Below are positions 27,349 to 37,212 of a stretch of DNA of 56,969 nt, piece by piece. A model generated the notes under the pieces. That model did no database searches and was not told the origin of the DNA. It saw only the letters and a list, made by a program, of their open reading frames with translations. The stretch is taken from positions 1 to 56,969 of the forward strand of contig JAKIHM010000015.1 of NCBI GenBank assembly GCA_021608145.1. The letters run 5' to 3'. Position 1 is the first letter of the stretch. Each line of letters starts with the position of its first letter. The stretch comes from Thermovorax subterraneus. Its GTDB lineage: Bacteria > Bacillota > Thermosediminibacteria > Thermosediminibacterales > Thermosediminibacteraceae. A program made the position numbers and the translations under genes.

Positions 27349-28430
27349 ATTTGCACCTCCAAACGCGCTACCACGGGTTCTCCGCCTTTTGGGCTCCAGA
27401 CGGCATCTGGTTCAGGGCATATTTCCCTAATCGCAGCTTCCTCAGAAGCCATATAGACGAAATCGTCTTTTTTAGCAGCTACAAAAGGCCTCAGCATTAT
27501 TCTGTCAGTAAGGCCTATCATGCTTTCGCTGTTGGCGATAATAATGCTGAATGGCCCGTTTAAAAGGGCGCTTCCGTAGACTATTCTCAAAGCTGTTAAA
27601 GCCTCTCTCATGTTTTTTTCCATGGAGTCTATTTCGCTCCAGAAGGGAGGGGCCAATGCATTAAGGGCTATATCTATAGGTAACCTGTGGCGCCTTATCA
27701 TAAGGTCGAGCAGGCAAACAATTACTTCCGTGTCGGTAAGTAAAGAGCATTCATAGCCGAAGGTTTCTACATATCTTTTGTTTATGCCGTAAGAGCTTAT
27801 TTCTCCATTGTGAACCACAGACCAATCCAGCAAAGCAAAAGGATGGGCACCTCCCCACCAACCGGGAGTATTTGTAGGAAATCTTCCGTGAGCCGTCCAA
27901 AGGTATCCTTCGTATTCTTCAAGCCTGTAAAACCTGCTTATATCTTCAGGATAGCCAACCCCCTTGAAAACCCCCATGTTTTTGCCGCTGGAAAAAACAA
28001 AAGCCCCCTTAAAACGCTTGTTTATATTCATCACTATTGACACAACGTAGTCTTCTTCGGTTATTTTCGGGGTTAGTTTGCTTTGTGGGACTTCGAGGAA
28101 GTACCTCCACAGGATCGGAGTATTTAAGAAACTCATCTTTTTACGGATTGGTATGTCTTCGCTTTTGACCAGCACCATTTTTTCCTGGAGGTAAGCTTCT
28201 ACCGATTCCTTGATGCCTTCATCCAGAAACATTATGTGGAAAGCATAATATTCTTTGTATTCCGGATATATTCCGTAGGCGGCAAAGCCACCTCCCAGCC
28301 CGTTAGAACGCTCGTGCATTACTGAAATGGCTTCTGTGATGACATCGCCTTTAATCGGTTTTCCTTTGGTATTTATAATGCCGACTATAGCGCATCCTGA
28401 AATATCTTTGGAAAATAAAGGCTCAATCAT
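27345..28430 (-). CDS. Glutamate synthase glutamine amidotransferase subunit (GltB domain 1)
   Basis: A 361-residue class II glutamine amidotransferase: after a short leader, Cys13 of SGCAIVGIINTKG would be the exposed N-terminal nucleophile; GRFPTNTPGWWGGAHPFA and NGEISSYGINKR are the family signatures. It hydrolyses glutamine to supply ammonia to the FMN subunit. The ATG at 28430 is favoured by AAGGAGGG 6 bases upstream. Its stop overlaps the next start by 4 bases. Confidence 0.9.
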   Translation of the reverse strand: MIEPLFSKDISGCAIVGIINTKGKPIKGDVITEAISVMHERSNGLGGGFAAYGIYPEYKEYYAFHIMFLDEGIKESVEAYLQEKMVLVKSEDIPIRKKMSFLNTPILWRYFLEVPQSKLTPKITEEDYVVSIVMNINKRFKGAFVFSSGKNMGVFKGVGYPEDISRFYRLEEYEGYLWTAHGRFPTNTPGWWGGAHPFALLDWSVVHNGEISSYGINKRYVETFGYECSLLTDTEVIVCLLDLMIRRHRLPIDIALNALAPPFWSEIDSMEKNMREALTALRIVYGSALLNGPFSIIIANSESMIGLTDRIMLRPFVAAKKDDFVYMASEEAAIREICPEPDAVWSPKGGEPVVARLEVQI

Positions 28431-28498
28431 TATTTCCCTCCTTGCACTAAATAATACTGGGAACTCACGTATAATCGTATACAAAAGTTTGATTCTAA

Positions 28499-28527
28499 AT
28501 TATATATCGACATTGCCATGTCGTCAA
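28499..28527 (-). promoter_or_regulatory. Promoter of the gltB operon
   Basis: On the minus strand TTGACG (28522-28527), a 17-bp spacer and TATAAT (28499-28504) form a near-consensus sigma-A promoter. It lies after the terminator of the glnK transcript, so the three gltB genes can be regulated apart from glnN-amt-glnK. Confidence 0.82.
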
Positions 28528-28565
28528 TGGTATTTGTCAAGTTTGTTGTAAAAAAATTGTTAACA

Positions 28566-28612
28566 AAACAAAAAGACGGCGTCTTCCTCCCATGGAGGAA
28601 AATGCCGCCTCT
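28566..28612 (-). terminator. Terminator after glnK
   Basis: On minus, GAGGCGGC..TTCCTCC, a short loop and GGAGGAA..GCCGTC form a long imperfect hairpin followed by TTTTTGTTTTG. It ends the glnN-nadE-amt-glnK transcript. Confidence 0.88.
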
Positions 28613-28636
28613 TTGACCCATAAGTATGGAAAATGA

Positions 28637-28999
<363 letters not shown>

Positions 29000-29004
29000 C
29001 TATC

Positions 29005-30336
29005 CTATGGTTTCAAGACGAAATCGCCGTAAGCAGTCGTGCCGTGTTCTATTACATCCAGCCCTTCTACTTCCTCTTCCTCTGAAACTCTCAAACCCAC
29101 CGTCCCCTTGATTATGGAAAAAAGAACGAATATTGTCGCGCAAGTCCATAAAAATGTGGCTGCTGCCCCTGTAGCCTGAATTAAGAGTTGCTTAATTCCT
29201 CCGCCGTATAAAAGTCCGGTTTCCGTTGCAAAAAGGCCAACCATAATTGTTCCAAATGCACCGCAGACACCGTGTACGGATACAGCACCAACCGGGTCAT
29301 CTATTTTTAGCCTTTTATCGATAAATTCTACAGAAATTACCACTAGTATCCCCGCAAGGCATCCTATTATAGCAGAACCGATTATATTTACTGCTGCACA
29401 GCCTGCGGTAATAGCGACGAGGCCGGCTAAAGCGCCGTTTAATGTCATGCTGACATCTGGCTTTTTATACTTTATCCATGTGAATATCATTGCGGCGTTT
29501 GCCCCCATTGCAGCAGCGGTGTTGGTGTTGATTGCGATATATCCTATTTTTTCGTCCAAGCCGGAGAGAGTCGAACCCGGATTGAATCCGAACCAGCCGA
29601 ACCACAGTATGAACGTGCCAAGAGCAGCTAACGTTATGCTGTGGCCAGGAATGGCATTCACCCTGCCATCCTTTGAATATTTTCCTGTCCTGGGACCGAG
29701 CATTGCTGCGCCAATAAGTGCTGCCCAGCCCCCAACAGAATGTACTACTGTTGAACCGGCAAAGTCAATAAATCCCATCTTGCTCAGCCAGCCGCCACCC
29801 CAAGCCCAGTGTCCTACTATAGGATATATGAGGAGCGAAATAGCGGCACTATATAGGCAATATGCGATAAATTTTGTCCGTTCGGCCATTGCACCTGAGA
29901 CGATTGTTGCGGCCGTTGCGGCGAATACGGTCTGAAAGATTAGGAAGGACATCAGAGGGATATTAAGTTGAAGGTGTTCGAAGTTATCTTTTAGGAAAAA
30001 TCCTGATGTACCCACGAATCCACCCATATCCTTTCCGAACATCAATGCAAATCCCACAAGCCAGAAGGCGATAGAGCCTATAGCAAAATCCATCAGGTTT
30101 TTCATTACTATGTTGCTTGCGTTTTTCGCTCGAGTGAAGCCTGCTTCAACCATCGCAAATCCGGCTTGCATGAAAAAAACCAGAAAAGCAGATAGCAGGA
30201 CCCAGATGTTATCTATGGCTTTTGTTACTTTTTCCGTTTCTATAAAGTCATCAGCCCGGGCAGGATATAAACTGCCAATAATTATGATCAGTAAAGTTGC
30301 AAACATGCAAAAGGCTACCTTATTTACCTTTTTCAT
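29005..30336 (-). CDS. amt: Ammonium transporter Amt
   Basis: A 443-residue Amt/AmtB channel. A cleavable signal (AFCMFATLLIIIIGSLYPARA) precedes the 11-helix core, which includes FFMQAGFAMVEAGFTRAKNA, the family signature around DFAGSTVVHSVGG, and GALAGLVAITAGCA. The first pore His is seen in TVVHSVGG and the second in VSVHGVCGAFG. The ATG at 30336 is chosen for its GGGAGG site. It imports ammonium and is paired with the adjacent GlnK. Confidence 0.94.
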   Translation of the reverse strand: MKKVNKVAFCMFATLLIIIIGSLYPARADDFIETEKVTKAIDNIWVLLSAFLVFFMQAGFAMVEAGFTRAKNASNIVMKNLMDFAIGSIAFWLVGFALMFGKDMGGFVGTSGFFLKDNFEHLQLNIPLMSFLIFQTVFAATAATIVSGAMAERTKFIAYCLYSAAISLLIYPIVGHWAWGGGWLSKMGFIDFAGSTVVHSVGGWAALIGAAMLGPRTGKYSKDGRVNAIPGHSITLAALGTFILWFGWFGFNPGSTLSGLDEKIGYIAINTNTAAAMGANAAMIFTWIKYKKPDVSMTLNGALAGLVAITAGCAAVNIIGSAIIGCLAGILVVISVEFIDKRLKIDDPVGAVSVHGVCGAFGTIMVGLFATETGLLYGGGIKQLLIQATGAAATFLWTCATIFVLFSIIKGTVGLRVSEEEEVEGLDVIEHGTTAYGDFVLKP

Positions 30337-30361
30337 TTTTTCAACCTCCCTCAATCATTAG

Positions 30362-31069
30362 TTAAAATGGAGGCTTAAGAGGCAATATTCTTTTATGTTC
30401 GCTTGATTTTATCATCGCGTTTATTTTCTCCTCGATTTCCCTCGAAGCCTTTCCGGTGAGGATGTATTCATCCAGTTGATTGTATGTCAAGCCCATTTCA
30501 CCCTCGTCGGTCTGGCCTTCCCAGAGCCCTGCTGTAGGGGGTTTATCGATAATTTCTTTAGGAATTTTGAGAAATCGGGCTAATTCGCGGACTTGACTTT
30601 TTACAAGATTCCCAAGGGGTAGCAGGTCTACTCCGCCATCGCCGTATTTAGTGAAGTAGCCCACAGTCAATTCGCTCCTGTTCCCCGTCCCTACCACTAA
30701 AAAATTGTTTAGAGCAGCATAGTAATAAAGTGTAATCATTCTGAGGCGCGATTTTACGTTGGCCAAAGCTCTCTTATTTTCAGTCTTATCCAGTATTGCG
30801 GTGAATTTATCAAAAACCTCGTCCAAGATAATTTTTTTGTATGGGATGCCGAATTTTTCTGCAACCATTAGCGCATCTTCTTCGTCTTTTGGGTCGCTGT
30901 GGCAAGGCATAATGAGCCCCAGGCAATCATCCTCGAAAGCCTTTTTGCAAAGGACCCCCACTACGGCAGAATCTATACCGCCGCTCAACCCGAAGACCGC
31001 CCCCTTAGCATTGGCTTCATAGACTTTTTCCCTCAGCCAGCCAACTAGAGATTTATACAATTTTTCCAT
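30362..31069 (-). CDS. nadE: NAD synthetase (ammonia-dependent)
   Basis: A 235-residue NH3-dependent NAD synthetase: the ATP-pyrophosphatase loop FGLSGGIDSAVVG, NRSELTVGYFTKYGDGGVDL, and KPPTAGLWEGQTDEGEMG. It lacks the glutaminase domain, so it uses free ammonia to amidate nicotinate adenine dinucleotide. Its place between glutamine synthetase and the ammonium channel fits a need for local ammonia. It follows glnN by 25 bases. Confidence 0.92.
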   Translation of the reverse strand: MEKLYKSLVGWLREKVYEANAKGAVFGLSGGIDSAVVGVLCKKAFEDDCLGLIMPCHSDPKDEEDALMVAEKFGIPYKKIILDEVFDKFTAILDKTENKRALANVKSRLRMITLYYYAALNNFLVVGTGNRSELTVGYFTKYGDGGVDLLPLGNLVKSQVRELARFLKIPKEIIDKPPTAGLWEGQTDEGEMGLTYNQLDEYILTGKASREIEEKINAMIKSSEHKRILPLKPPF

Positions 31070-31094
31070 AGCAATCCCCTCTCGAAATGATAAA

Positions 31095-33191
31095 TTACAC
31101 GAGGAACAGTATATCGGCGTAAGTTGGCAATGGCCACAGTTTTGCGTCCACTATTTTTTCCAGTTTATCGCCGGTTTCTCTCAATGCGGACATCTTACTG
31201 AATACCACATCCCTGTAATATGAGGCTTTGGCATAAAGGTCGTCCTCCATATTGGATGCTTCGTTAAGCGATGTTTCCAGTTCATCGAGTTTTTTCTTGA
31301 ATTCCTCAAGCAACGTGGAAATTTCTTCGAGTAACTCTGTTTGAGCCGTTGTGGCTATTTTTAGTCCCGTGCTTCTGATTGAGTTTATAGATTCAGCAAT
31401 CTTTGCTAAATATTCTATTGTAGCGGGAATTATTTGCCGCATTGCTATATCGATCATGGTTAGTGCCTCGATATTAATCGTTTTTATATAATTTTCCAAC
31501 ATTATGTTGTAGCGCGATTCAAGTTCACGCCTGTTTAATACCCCGTGTTTTTCCATAAGCCTTATATTTTTCTCTTTGATCAAAGCGGGAATCGCTTCAA
31601 CGGTGTTTTTGATATTTGGGAGTCCTCTTTTTTCGGCTTCTTTGACCCATTCTTCTGAGTATCCATCGCCGTTGAATATAATTTTTTTATGCTTTTTGAC
31701 AATTTCCTGAAGTAAAGCCTGCACTTCTTCATCGAGATTCGATGCTTTTTCCAACCTATCGGCGATTTGGGAGAGCGACTCGGCGACTATTGTATTTAGA
31801 ACAAAACAGGCGGTTGCTATTGAAGAAGAAGACCCGACCATCCTGAATTCAAATTTATTTCCCGTAAATGCAAAGGGAGATGTCCTGTTTCTGTCTGTTG
31901 TGTCCTTCCACAATGCGGGAAGGGTGGATACGCCTATTTTCAATACCCCGCCGTTTTTTGATGATGTTGCTGCACCTTTTTCTATTTGCTCGAGAATGTC
32001 CGTAAGCTGCTCGCCGAGGAAAATGGAGACTATCGCAGGGGGTGCCTCATTGGCTCCGAGGCGGTGGTCATTCCCTGGATTTGCTATACTTACCCTAACT
32101 AAATCGGCATATTCATCTATGGCCTTGATTACGGCGCAAAGAAATACCAGGAATTGGGCGTTTTCGTGGGGGGTATGGCCTGGCTCCAAAAGATTTTGAC
32201 CGTCATCGGTGCTCATCGACCAGTTTATATGCTTACCTGAACCGTTGATACCCGTGAAGGGTTTTTCGTGTAAGAGACAGACAAGGCCATGCCGCAAAGC
32301 AATTTTTTTCATCAGCTCCATTGTGAGTTGATTGTGGTCTGCCGCGATATTTGCCGTGTTGTAAACTATTGCAAGTTCGTACTGGGAAGGTGCTACTTCA
32401 TTGTGCTTGGTCTTGGCAGGTATGCCCAGCTTCCATAATTCTTCGTCAAGTTCTTTCATGAATGCCGAAATTCTTTCTTTGATAGAAGCAAAGTAATGGT
32501 CTTCCATTTCTTGGCCTTTTGGGGATCTTGCTCCAAATAGGGTCCTTCCTGTAAGAATGAGGTCCTTGCGCTTCTCGTACATCTTTTTATCAATTAGAAA
32601 GTATTCCTGTTCGGGGCCTACGGTTGAGACGACCTTTTTTGCGGTGTTATTGCCGAACAATCTCAATACTCTAAGGGCTTGTTTTGACAAGGCTTCCATG
32701 GACCGGAGCAGCGGTATTTTCAAATCCAATGCCTCACCCGTATAGGAGAAAAAAGCGGTGGGTATATACAAGGTGTTATCCATTATGAAAGCCGGCGAAG
32801 TGCAGTCCCACGCAGTATACCCTCTTGCTTCAAAGGTGCTCCTCAGGCCGCCGGATGGAAAAGAAGATGCATCGGGTTCTCCTTTTATAAGCTCTTTACC
32901 GGAGAATTCGGCGATAACCTTGCCTTCCTGAGTGGGAGAGATAAAAGAGTTGCGTTTTTCTGCTGTTGTGCCGGTGAGTGGCTGAAACCAGTGGGCGAAG
33001 TGAGTCGCGCCTTTTTCGATCGCCCAGTCCTTCATGGCGTTGGCCACTACTTCGGCAACCGATGGGTCAAGCGGAATCCCCTCCTCTATTGTTTTCTTCA
33101 AAACTTTGTATGTTGCTTCAGGAAGCCGCTCTTTCATAACAGAGTCGTTAAAAACATTTTTTCCAAAGAATTCTCTAAAATTGCTCTCCAT
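31095..33191 (-). CDS. glnN: Type III glutamine synthetase GlnN
   Basis: A 698-residue GSIII enzyme (about 75 kDa; GSI is about 50 kDa): [82 protein letters not shown], and [17 protein letters not shown]. The C-terminal 170 residues are helical, as in other GSIII proteins. It condenses glutamate and ammonia with ATP. It is the first gene of the ammonia-assimilation operon, behind a consensus promoter. Confidence 0.95.
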   Translation of the reverse strand: MESNFREFFGKNVFNDSVMKERLPEATYKVLKKTIEEGIPLDPSVAEVVANAMKDWAIEKGATHFAHWFQPLTGTTAEKRNSFISPTQEGKVIAEFSGKELIKGEPDASSFPSGGLRSTFEARGYTAWDCTSPAFIMDNTLYIPTAFFSYTGEALDLKIPLLRSMEALSKQALRVLRLFGNNTAKKVVSTVGPEQEYFLIDKKMYEKRKDLILTGRTLFGARSPKGQEMEDHYFASIKERISAFMKELDEELWKLGIPAKTKHNEVAPSQYELAIVYNTANIAADHNQLTMELMKKIALRHGLVCLLHEKPFTGINGSGKHINWSMSTDDGQNLLEPGHTPHENAQFLVFLCAVIKAIDEYADLVRVSIANPGNDHRLGANEAPPAIVSIFLGEQLTDILEQIEKGAATSSKNGGVLKIGVSTLPALWKDTTDRNRTSPFAFTGNKFEFRMVGSSSSIATACFVLNTIVAESLSQIADRLEKASNLDEEVQALLQEIVKKHKKIIFNGDGYSEEWVKEAEKRGLPNIKNTVEAIPALIKEKNIRLMEKHGVLNRRELESRYNIMLENYIKTINIEALTMIDIAMRQIIPATIEYLAKIAESINSIRSTGLKIATTAQTELLEEISTLLEEFKKKLDELETSLNEASNMEDDLYAKASYYRDVVFSKMSALRETGDKLEKIVDAKLWPLPTYADILFLV

Positions 33192-33238
33192 TTCTTTTAA
33201 CCCCCTTTGTTTGTGACTTGTAAACTATTTTTGTAAAA

Positions 33239-33267
33239 ATTATATGCTTAGCGGGCAATATTGTCAA
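33239..33267 (-). promoter_or_regulatory. Consensus sigma-A promoter of glnN
   Basis: On minus, a perfect TTGACA (33262-33267), 17-bp spacer and a perfect TATAAT (33239-33244). The start would lie near 33232, giving a leader of about 40 bases. A perfect inverted repeat lies 3 bp upstream of the -35. Confidence 0.9.
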
Positions 33268-33270
33268 CAA

Positions 33271-33311
33271 AATGTAAGGTTTTTAATATAAAAAATTAAA
33301 AACCTTACATT
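33271..33311. repeat. Perfect 17-bp inverted repeat upstream of glnN
   Basis: AATGTAAGGTTTTTAAT (33271-33287) is repeated exactly inverted at 33295-33311, with a 7-base AT loop. It lies directly upstream of the glnN -35 and does not have the layout of a terminator for either neighbour. The length suggests an operator for a dimer or tetramer; TGTAA/TTACA ends resemble GlnR/TnrA half-sites, but the spacing does not fit that consensus. Confidence 0.8.
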
Positions 33312-33340
33312 ACCTGTGTCGAAATAATCTTTTGATAAGA

Positions 33341-33377
33341 AAAAAAGAAAAGGCAAGGCGATTTTTACGCCTTGCCT
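33341..33377 (-). terminator. Terminator of hsp20
   Basis: On minus, GGCAAGGCG, a 7-base loop and CGCCTTGCC form a perfect 9-bp stem followed by TTTTCTTTTTTTC. It lies 15 bases after the hsp20 stop. Confidence 0.9.
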
Positions 33378-33391
33378 TTGGCTACGAATAC

Positions 33392-33826
33392 CTATTCTAT
33401 CTCAATCTTTCGGCCTGAAGGTTTGCTTGGGGTTATTTTGGGCAATATAACCTTTAGAACTCCGTTGTTGTAGCTTGCCTTTATTTTTTCGGCATCTACA
33501 TTTTCGGGGACAGGGATGGTTCTGCTGAAACTTCCCTTTCTGCGTTCGCGGTGAATGTAATTTTCTCTCTTTTCTTCGGTTATTTCATCATGCTGTCCGG
33601 AAATGGTGAGCATGTTGTTTTCATACCTTATTTCTATGCTGTTTTTGTCAAAACCGGGCATATCGGCTTCGACTATATATTCGCTTTCGGTCTCCCGCAT
33701 GTCGATCCGGATGGGCTGCTGTCCGAAGAAATCGAAGAAGTTGTCAAGGAAATTTTCCATATCAAATTCGAAAATGCTCGGGAAAAATCCTCTTCTCCTC
33801 CACGGCATTAATTCCCGTCCGCGCAT
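33392..33826 (-). CDS. Small heat-shock protein Hsp20
   Basis: A 144-residue alpha-crystallin-family chaperone. The alpha-crystallin domain (about 45-135) contains IVEADMPGFDKNSIEIRYEN, a charged beta-strand region ending GSFSRTIPVPENVDAEKI, and NGVLKVILPK, then a short tail; the IXI-like motif at the very end is IEIE. It holds unfolded proteins during heat stress. The ATG at 33826 follows AAGGAGGG. A CtsR-type operator overlaps its promoter. Confidence 0.93.
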   Translation of the reverse strand: MRGRELMPWRRRGFFPSIFEFDMENFLDNFFDFFGQQPIRIDMRETESEYIVEADMPGFDKNSIEIRYENNMLTISGQHDEITEEKRENYIHRERRKGSFSRTIPVPENVDAEKIKASYNNGVLKVILPKITPSKPSGRKIEIE

Positions 33827-33867
33827 AACATTCCCTCCTTTTACAAATTTTACTACTGGCAATTATA

Positions 33868-33897
33868 ATTATAATACAAAGGTCAAAGAAGGTCAAT
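33868..33897 (-). promoter_or_regulatory. hsp20 promoter with CtsR operator
   Basis: On minus, TTGACC (33891-33896), 17 bp, and TATAAT (33868-33873) form the promoter. On plus, GGTCAAAGAAGGTCAAT (33881-33897) matches the CtsR heptad direct repeat RGTCAAA-NAN-RGTCAAA with one mismatch, overlapping the -35. CtsR repression relieved by heat is the expected control. Confidence 0.85.
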
Positions 33898-34026
33898 ACC
33901 ATGCCTGCAAAATTTTTTAATATTCGGGAAGGTGTTTGGGGTGGGAATATAGAATTATTTATTGCATTAGATTAACCTAGCATATATTATTTCCCTTTTT
34001 TCCTGGAAACATAGAGGTGATTTTTG

Positions 34027-34443
34027 GTGGAAATAGGAGTCGATATAATAGAGATCAAAAGGATAAAAAGAGCAGTGAAGAATGAAAATTTTATAAGAAA
34101 GATATTTACAAAAGAGGAAATAAATTCAATTAAACAAAAAAAAGGCGAGATTCTCTGCAGGTACGTGGCCGGCAGGTTTGCTGCAAAAGAAGCCGTAAGC
34201 AAAGTGTTAGGGACCGGAATTGGCTATGTAAGATGGAAGGACATAGAGATACTATCGGACGAATCGGGAAAACCCACGGTGAGGCTCAGCGGAAGGGCTT
34301 TGGAATTAGCGGAAAGCAGGGGATTTACCCGCTTGCTTATCAGCATTTCCCACTGCGGGGATTATGCCGTGGCCTTTTCAATGGCTGAAGGGGGAGTGAA
34401 GGGTGAGGGCAGTAAGTCCTTCGACGATGAAGCAGATAGATAG
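34027..34443 (+). CDS. acpS: Holo-ACP synthase
   Basis: A 138-residue phosphopantetheinyl transferase of AcpS type: EIGVDIIEIKRI carries the first Mg-binding Asp, RFAAKEAVSKVLGTGIG the second acidic residue, and ISISHCGDYAVA the substrate-binding end. It loads 4'-phosphopantetheine onto acyl carrier protein. GTG 34027 has GAGGTGA about 7 bases upstream; TTG one codon earlier is also possible. It overlaps nnr by 41 bases. Confidence 0.93.
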   Translation: MEIGVDIIEIKRIKRAVKNENFIRKIFTKEEINSIKQKKGEILCRYVAGRFAAKEAVSKVLGTGIGYVRWKDIEILSDESGKPTVRLSGRALELAESRGFTRLLISISHCGDYAVAFSMAEGGVKGEGSKSFDDEADR

Positions 34444-36010
34444 AAGGGCCATTGAGGTTTACGGAGTTCCGGGGATAGTCCTGATGGAAAACGCTGGCAG
34501 AGCGGTGGCTGTTGCGGTGAAGCAAAGGATTGAAGAAGTGTACGGAAAAAAGAAATCTCCGCGGAAGGTGGCCGTGGTCTGTGGAAAGGGCAATAACGGC
34601 GGTGACGGCTTTGGGGCGGCAAGGCACCTTGCCAATATGGGTTTTGAGGTGAAGGTTTTTCTGGCATCGCCTTTTGATGAGATTTCGGGGGATGCCGCGG
34701 TAAACCTCAAAGTCATAAAAAATATGGGAATCCCCATTTTCGAGATAAAAGGGGATGGCGAATCGGAGAAAGTCAGAGGACTTTTTGATGGATTTAGTGC
34801 CGTAGTGGATGCCCTTTTCGGAACTGGCTTGAGAGGTGAAGTGGGAGGGTTCCACAAAAAGCTCATAGAAGCGATAAATGAGTCCGGACTTCCCGTTATT
34901 GCAGTAGATATACCGTCAGGAATATGCGGGATGACCGGAAGGGTACTGAGTGCTGCGGTGAAAGCCGATGTCACGGTGACGATGGGAGCTTTGAAAATAG
35001 GCTTATTGCTCTATCCGGGGGCAGCCCATGCGGGCAGGGTAGTAATCGCGGACATAGGTATACCCAACAGGGTTTTTGAGGAATTCGAAGCCGAGGGCTT
35101 TCTTTTGGAACCGGCGCTCATAAAAAGCTATATTAAAAGCCCCGCACCCGATGCCCACAAGGGGGACATGGGCAAGGTTTTCGTCATAGCGGGTTCGAAG
35201 GGGATGACGGGAGCCTGCGCTCTTTCGGGCTTAGGCGCGGCCCGGTGCGGAGCGGGGCTTGTGACACTGGGGGTGCCGGAAAGCTTGAACGACATACTGG
35301 AGGTGAAGGTGACCGAGGTTATGACCCTGCCCCTTCCCGATACGGGGGAAGGGACGCTTTCGGAGGAAGCTTTAAAGCCCGCATTGGAATTTGCCCAAAA
35401 ATGCGATGCGGTTGTCATCGGACCAGGGCTTTCGTGCCACAAAGAAACAGAAAAGTTCGTGAGAAGCTTCGTGGCCGAATGCGAAAGGCCGATGGTGATA
35501 GATGCCGACGCCCTAAACAACCTTTCCCGGAGTCCCGGGGTGCTCAGGGATGCTAAGGCTCCCATCGTGATCACGCCGCACCCCGGGGAAATGGCAAGGC
35601 TGCTTTCCATGACACCCCGGGAGGTACAGGAAAGCAGGTGGGATGTGGCAAAAAAGGCCGGCGAAATTTTCGGATGTACGGTGGTCTTGAAAGGAGCACG
35701 CACCTTGATATATTCGCCGGGACGTCCGGTTTATGTAAATCCCACCGGGAACCCGGGAATGGCTACGGGCGGCAGCGGCGATGTGCTCGCCGGCATGATA
35801 GGCGCTTTTCTGGCAAGGGGTCTTGATGCTGTGGAGGCTGCCGCAGCCGGAGTCTACCTGCACGGGCTGGCAGGGGATGCGGCGGCGGAGAAAAAAGGTG
35901 AAATCCCACTGGTGGCAGGGGATATAATAGAAAACATTCCCGAGGCTTTAAAATACCTGCAAGAAGGGGAGAAAGTATATGGATATGAGATTCAGACCTA
36001 CCAGGGCTGA
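34403..36010 (+). CDS. nnr: Bifunctional NAD(P)H-hydrate epimerase/dehydratase
   Basis: A 535-residue fusion. Residues 1-215 are the YjeF-N epimerase (VVCGKGNNGGDGFGAARHL; VVDALFGTGLRGEV; AVDIPSGICGMTG). Residues 225-515 are the ADP-dependent dehydratase (HKGDMGKVFVIAGSKGMTGA; NPTGNPGMATGGSGDVLAGM). Together they repair NADHX and NADPHX, hydrated forms of the cofactor that arise with heat or acid. The GTG at 34403 follows AAGGGTGAGG-type sequence within acpS. Confidence 0.95.
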   Translation: MRAVSPSTMKQIDRRAIEVYGVPGIVLMENAGRAVAVAVKQRIEEVYGKKKSPRKVAVVCGKGNNGGDGFGAARHLANMGFEVKVFLASPFDEISGDAAVNLKVIKNMGIPIFEIKGDGESEKVRGLFDGFSAVVDALFGTGLRGEVGGFHKKLIEAINESGLPVIAVDIPSGICGMTGRVLSAAVKADVTVTMGALKIGLLLYPGAAHAGRVVIADIGIPNRVFEEFEAEGFLLEPALIKSYIKSPAPDAHKGDMGKVFVIAGSKGMTGACALSGLGAARCGAGLVTLGVPESLNDILEVKVTEVMTLPLPDTGEGTLSEEALKPALEFAQKCDAVVIGPGLSCHKETEKFVRSFVAECERPMVIDADALNNLSRSPGVLRDAKAPIVITPHPGEMARLLSMTPREVQESRWDVAKKAGEIFGCTVVLKGARTLIYSPGRPVYVNPTGNPGMATGGSGDVLAGMIGAFLARGLDAVEAAAAGVYLHGLAGDAAAEKKGEIPLVAGDIIENIPEALKYLQEGEKVYGYEIQTYQG

Positions 36011-37145
36011 GATAAACCTGGATAACTTGCAGCACAACATCAGTGAAATAAAAAGGATAACGAGTTCGGGGGCCTTTCTCTGCGCTGTGGTGAAGGCAGA
36101 CGCTTACGGCCACGGTGCCGTGGAAGTAGCAAATACGGCACTTTCATGCGGGGCAAGATATTTGGCCGTGGCCATCTTAGAAGAAGCCGTATTCTTGAGG
36201 GAAGCGGGAATAAAAGCGCCTATCCTTATTTTGGGTTTTACACCTGAGGAGCAGTTTGATAAAATAGTAGAGTACGGCATAACCCAGACCGTCTACAACC
36301 TTAATTCCGCGAAGTTGCTTTCAAAAAAAGCAAAAGAGTGCGGAGTTAAGGCCAAGGTCCATATAAAGCTCGATACCGGCATGTCGAGAATTGGCTTTCA
36401 GGCGCAGATGTCGTGCCTTACGGATATAGAGGAGATATTTAAACTCCCCGGGATTGAAGTGGAAGGTATCTTCACCCACTTTGCAAAAGCCGACGAAAAG
36501 GACAAGAGCTTTACTAAGGAGCAATATGAGAAATTTGATATGATCATAAAGGCCTTGGATAGTCGGGGCTTCAGGATACCGATAAAGCACGTGGCCAACA
36601 GCGCTGCGATTATCGACCTTCCGGAAATGCACCTCGATATGGTAAGGCCGGGCATCGTCCTTTACGGCATATACCCTTCAGATGAAGTGAAGAGGGAAAA
36701 GATCAATTTAAAGCCCGTGATGAGCTTTAAGACCCGTGTATCCCACGTAAAAAGGGTGCCTGCAGGCACTCCGATAAGTTACGGAGGAACTTTTGTCACG
36801 AAAAGGGAGAGCGTCATTGCGACCTTGCCTGTGGGGTATGCAGATGGCTACCCGAGACTTTTATCTTCCAGGGCGGAGGTCTTGATAAAGGGGAAAAGAG
36901 CCCCGATAGTTGGCCGGATTTGTATGGACCAGTGCATGGTGGACGTTACCGATGTTCCCGGAGTAATGCCCGGCGACGATGTCGAACTTTTTGGCGAAGG
37001 CAAAAACGGCGGAGTTACGGCCGATGAAATAGCCAGGATAGTTGGTACCATCCCTTATGAAATTGTATGCGGCATATCCAAAAGGGTTCCGAGAATATAC
37101 ATTAAAAATGGTAAAATAATAAAAATAAATAACCCTTTGGCATGA
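35979..37145 (+). CDS. alr: Alanine racemase
   Basis: A 388-residue PLP enzyme: the Schiff-base lysine is in VVKADAYGHGAVEVA, and the C-terminal domain supplies the catalytic Tyr in SYGGTFVTKRESVIA plus GRICMDQCMVDVTD. It makes D-alanine for peptidoglycan. It starts (ATG) within the last 32 bases of nnr after an AAGGGGAG site. The order acpS-nnr-alr-mazEF is common in Firmicutes. Confidence 0.95.
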   Translation: MDMRFRPTRAEINLDNLQHNISEIKRITSSGAFLCAVVKADAYGHGAVEVANTALSCGARYLAVAILEEAVFLREAGIKAPILILGFTPEEQFDKIVEYGITQTVYNLNSAKLLSKKAKECGVKAKVHIKLDTGMSRIGFQAQMSCLTDIEEIFKLPGIEVEGIFTHFAKADEKDKSFTKEQYEKFDMIIKALDSRGFRIPIKHVANSAAIIDLPEMHLDMVRPGIVLYGIYPSDEVKREKINLKPVMSFKTRVSHVKRVPAGTPISYGGTFVTKRESVIATLPVGYADGYPRLLSSRAEVLIKGKRAPIVGRICMDQCMVDVTDVPGVMPGDDVELFGEGKNGGVTADEIARIVGTIPYEIVCGISKRVPRIYIKNGKIIKINNPLA

Positions 37146-37212
37146 GAGGTATAATTTGCATATCCCAAACGCATAATGTTATTGATTTTTGATTACATTA
37201 GGGGGTGCCACT

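Noticed and set aside
33271-33311. Terminator for glnN or hsp20
   Set aside because: It is upstream of the glnN promoter, beyond the hsp20 terminator, and its stem is AT-rich with no T run directly after it on either strand.
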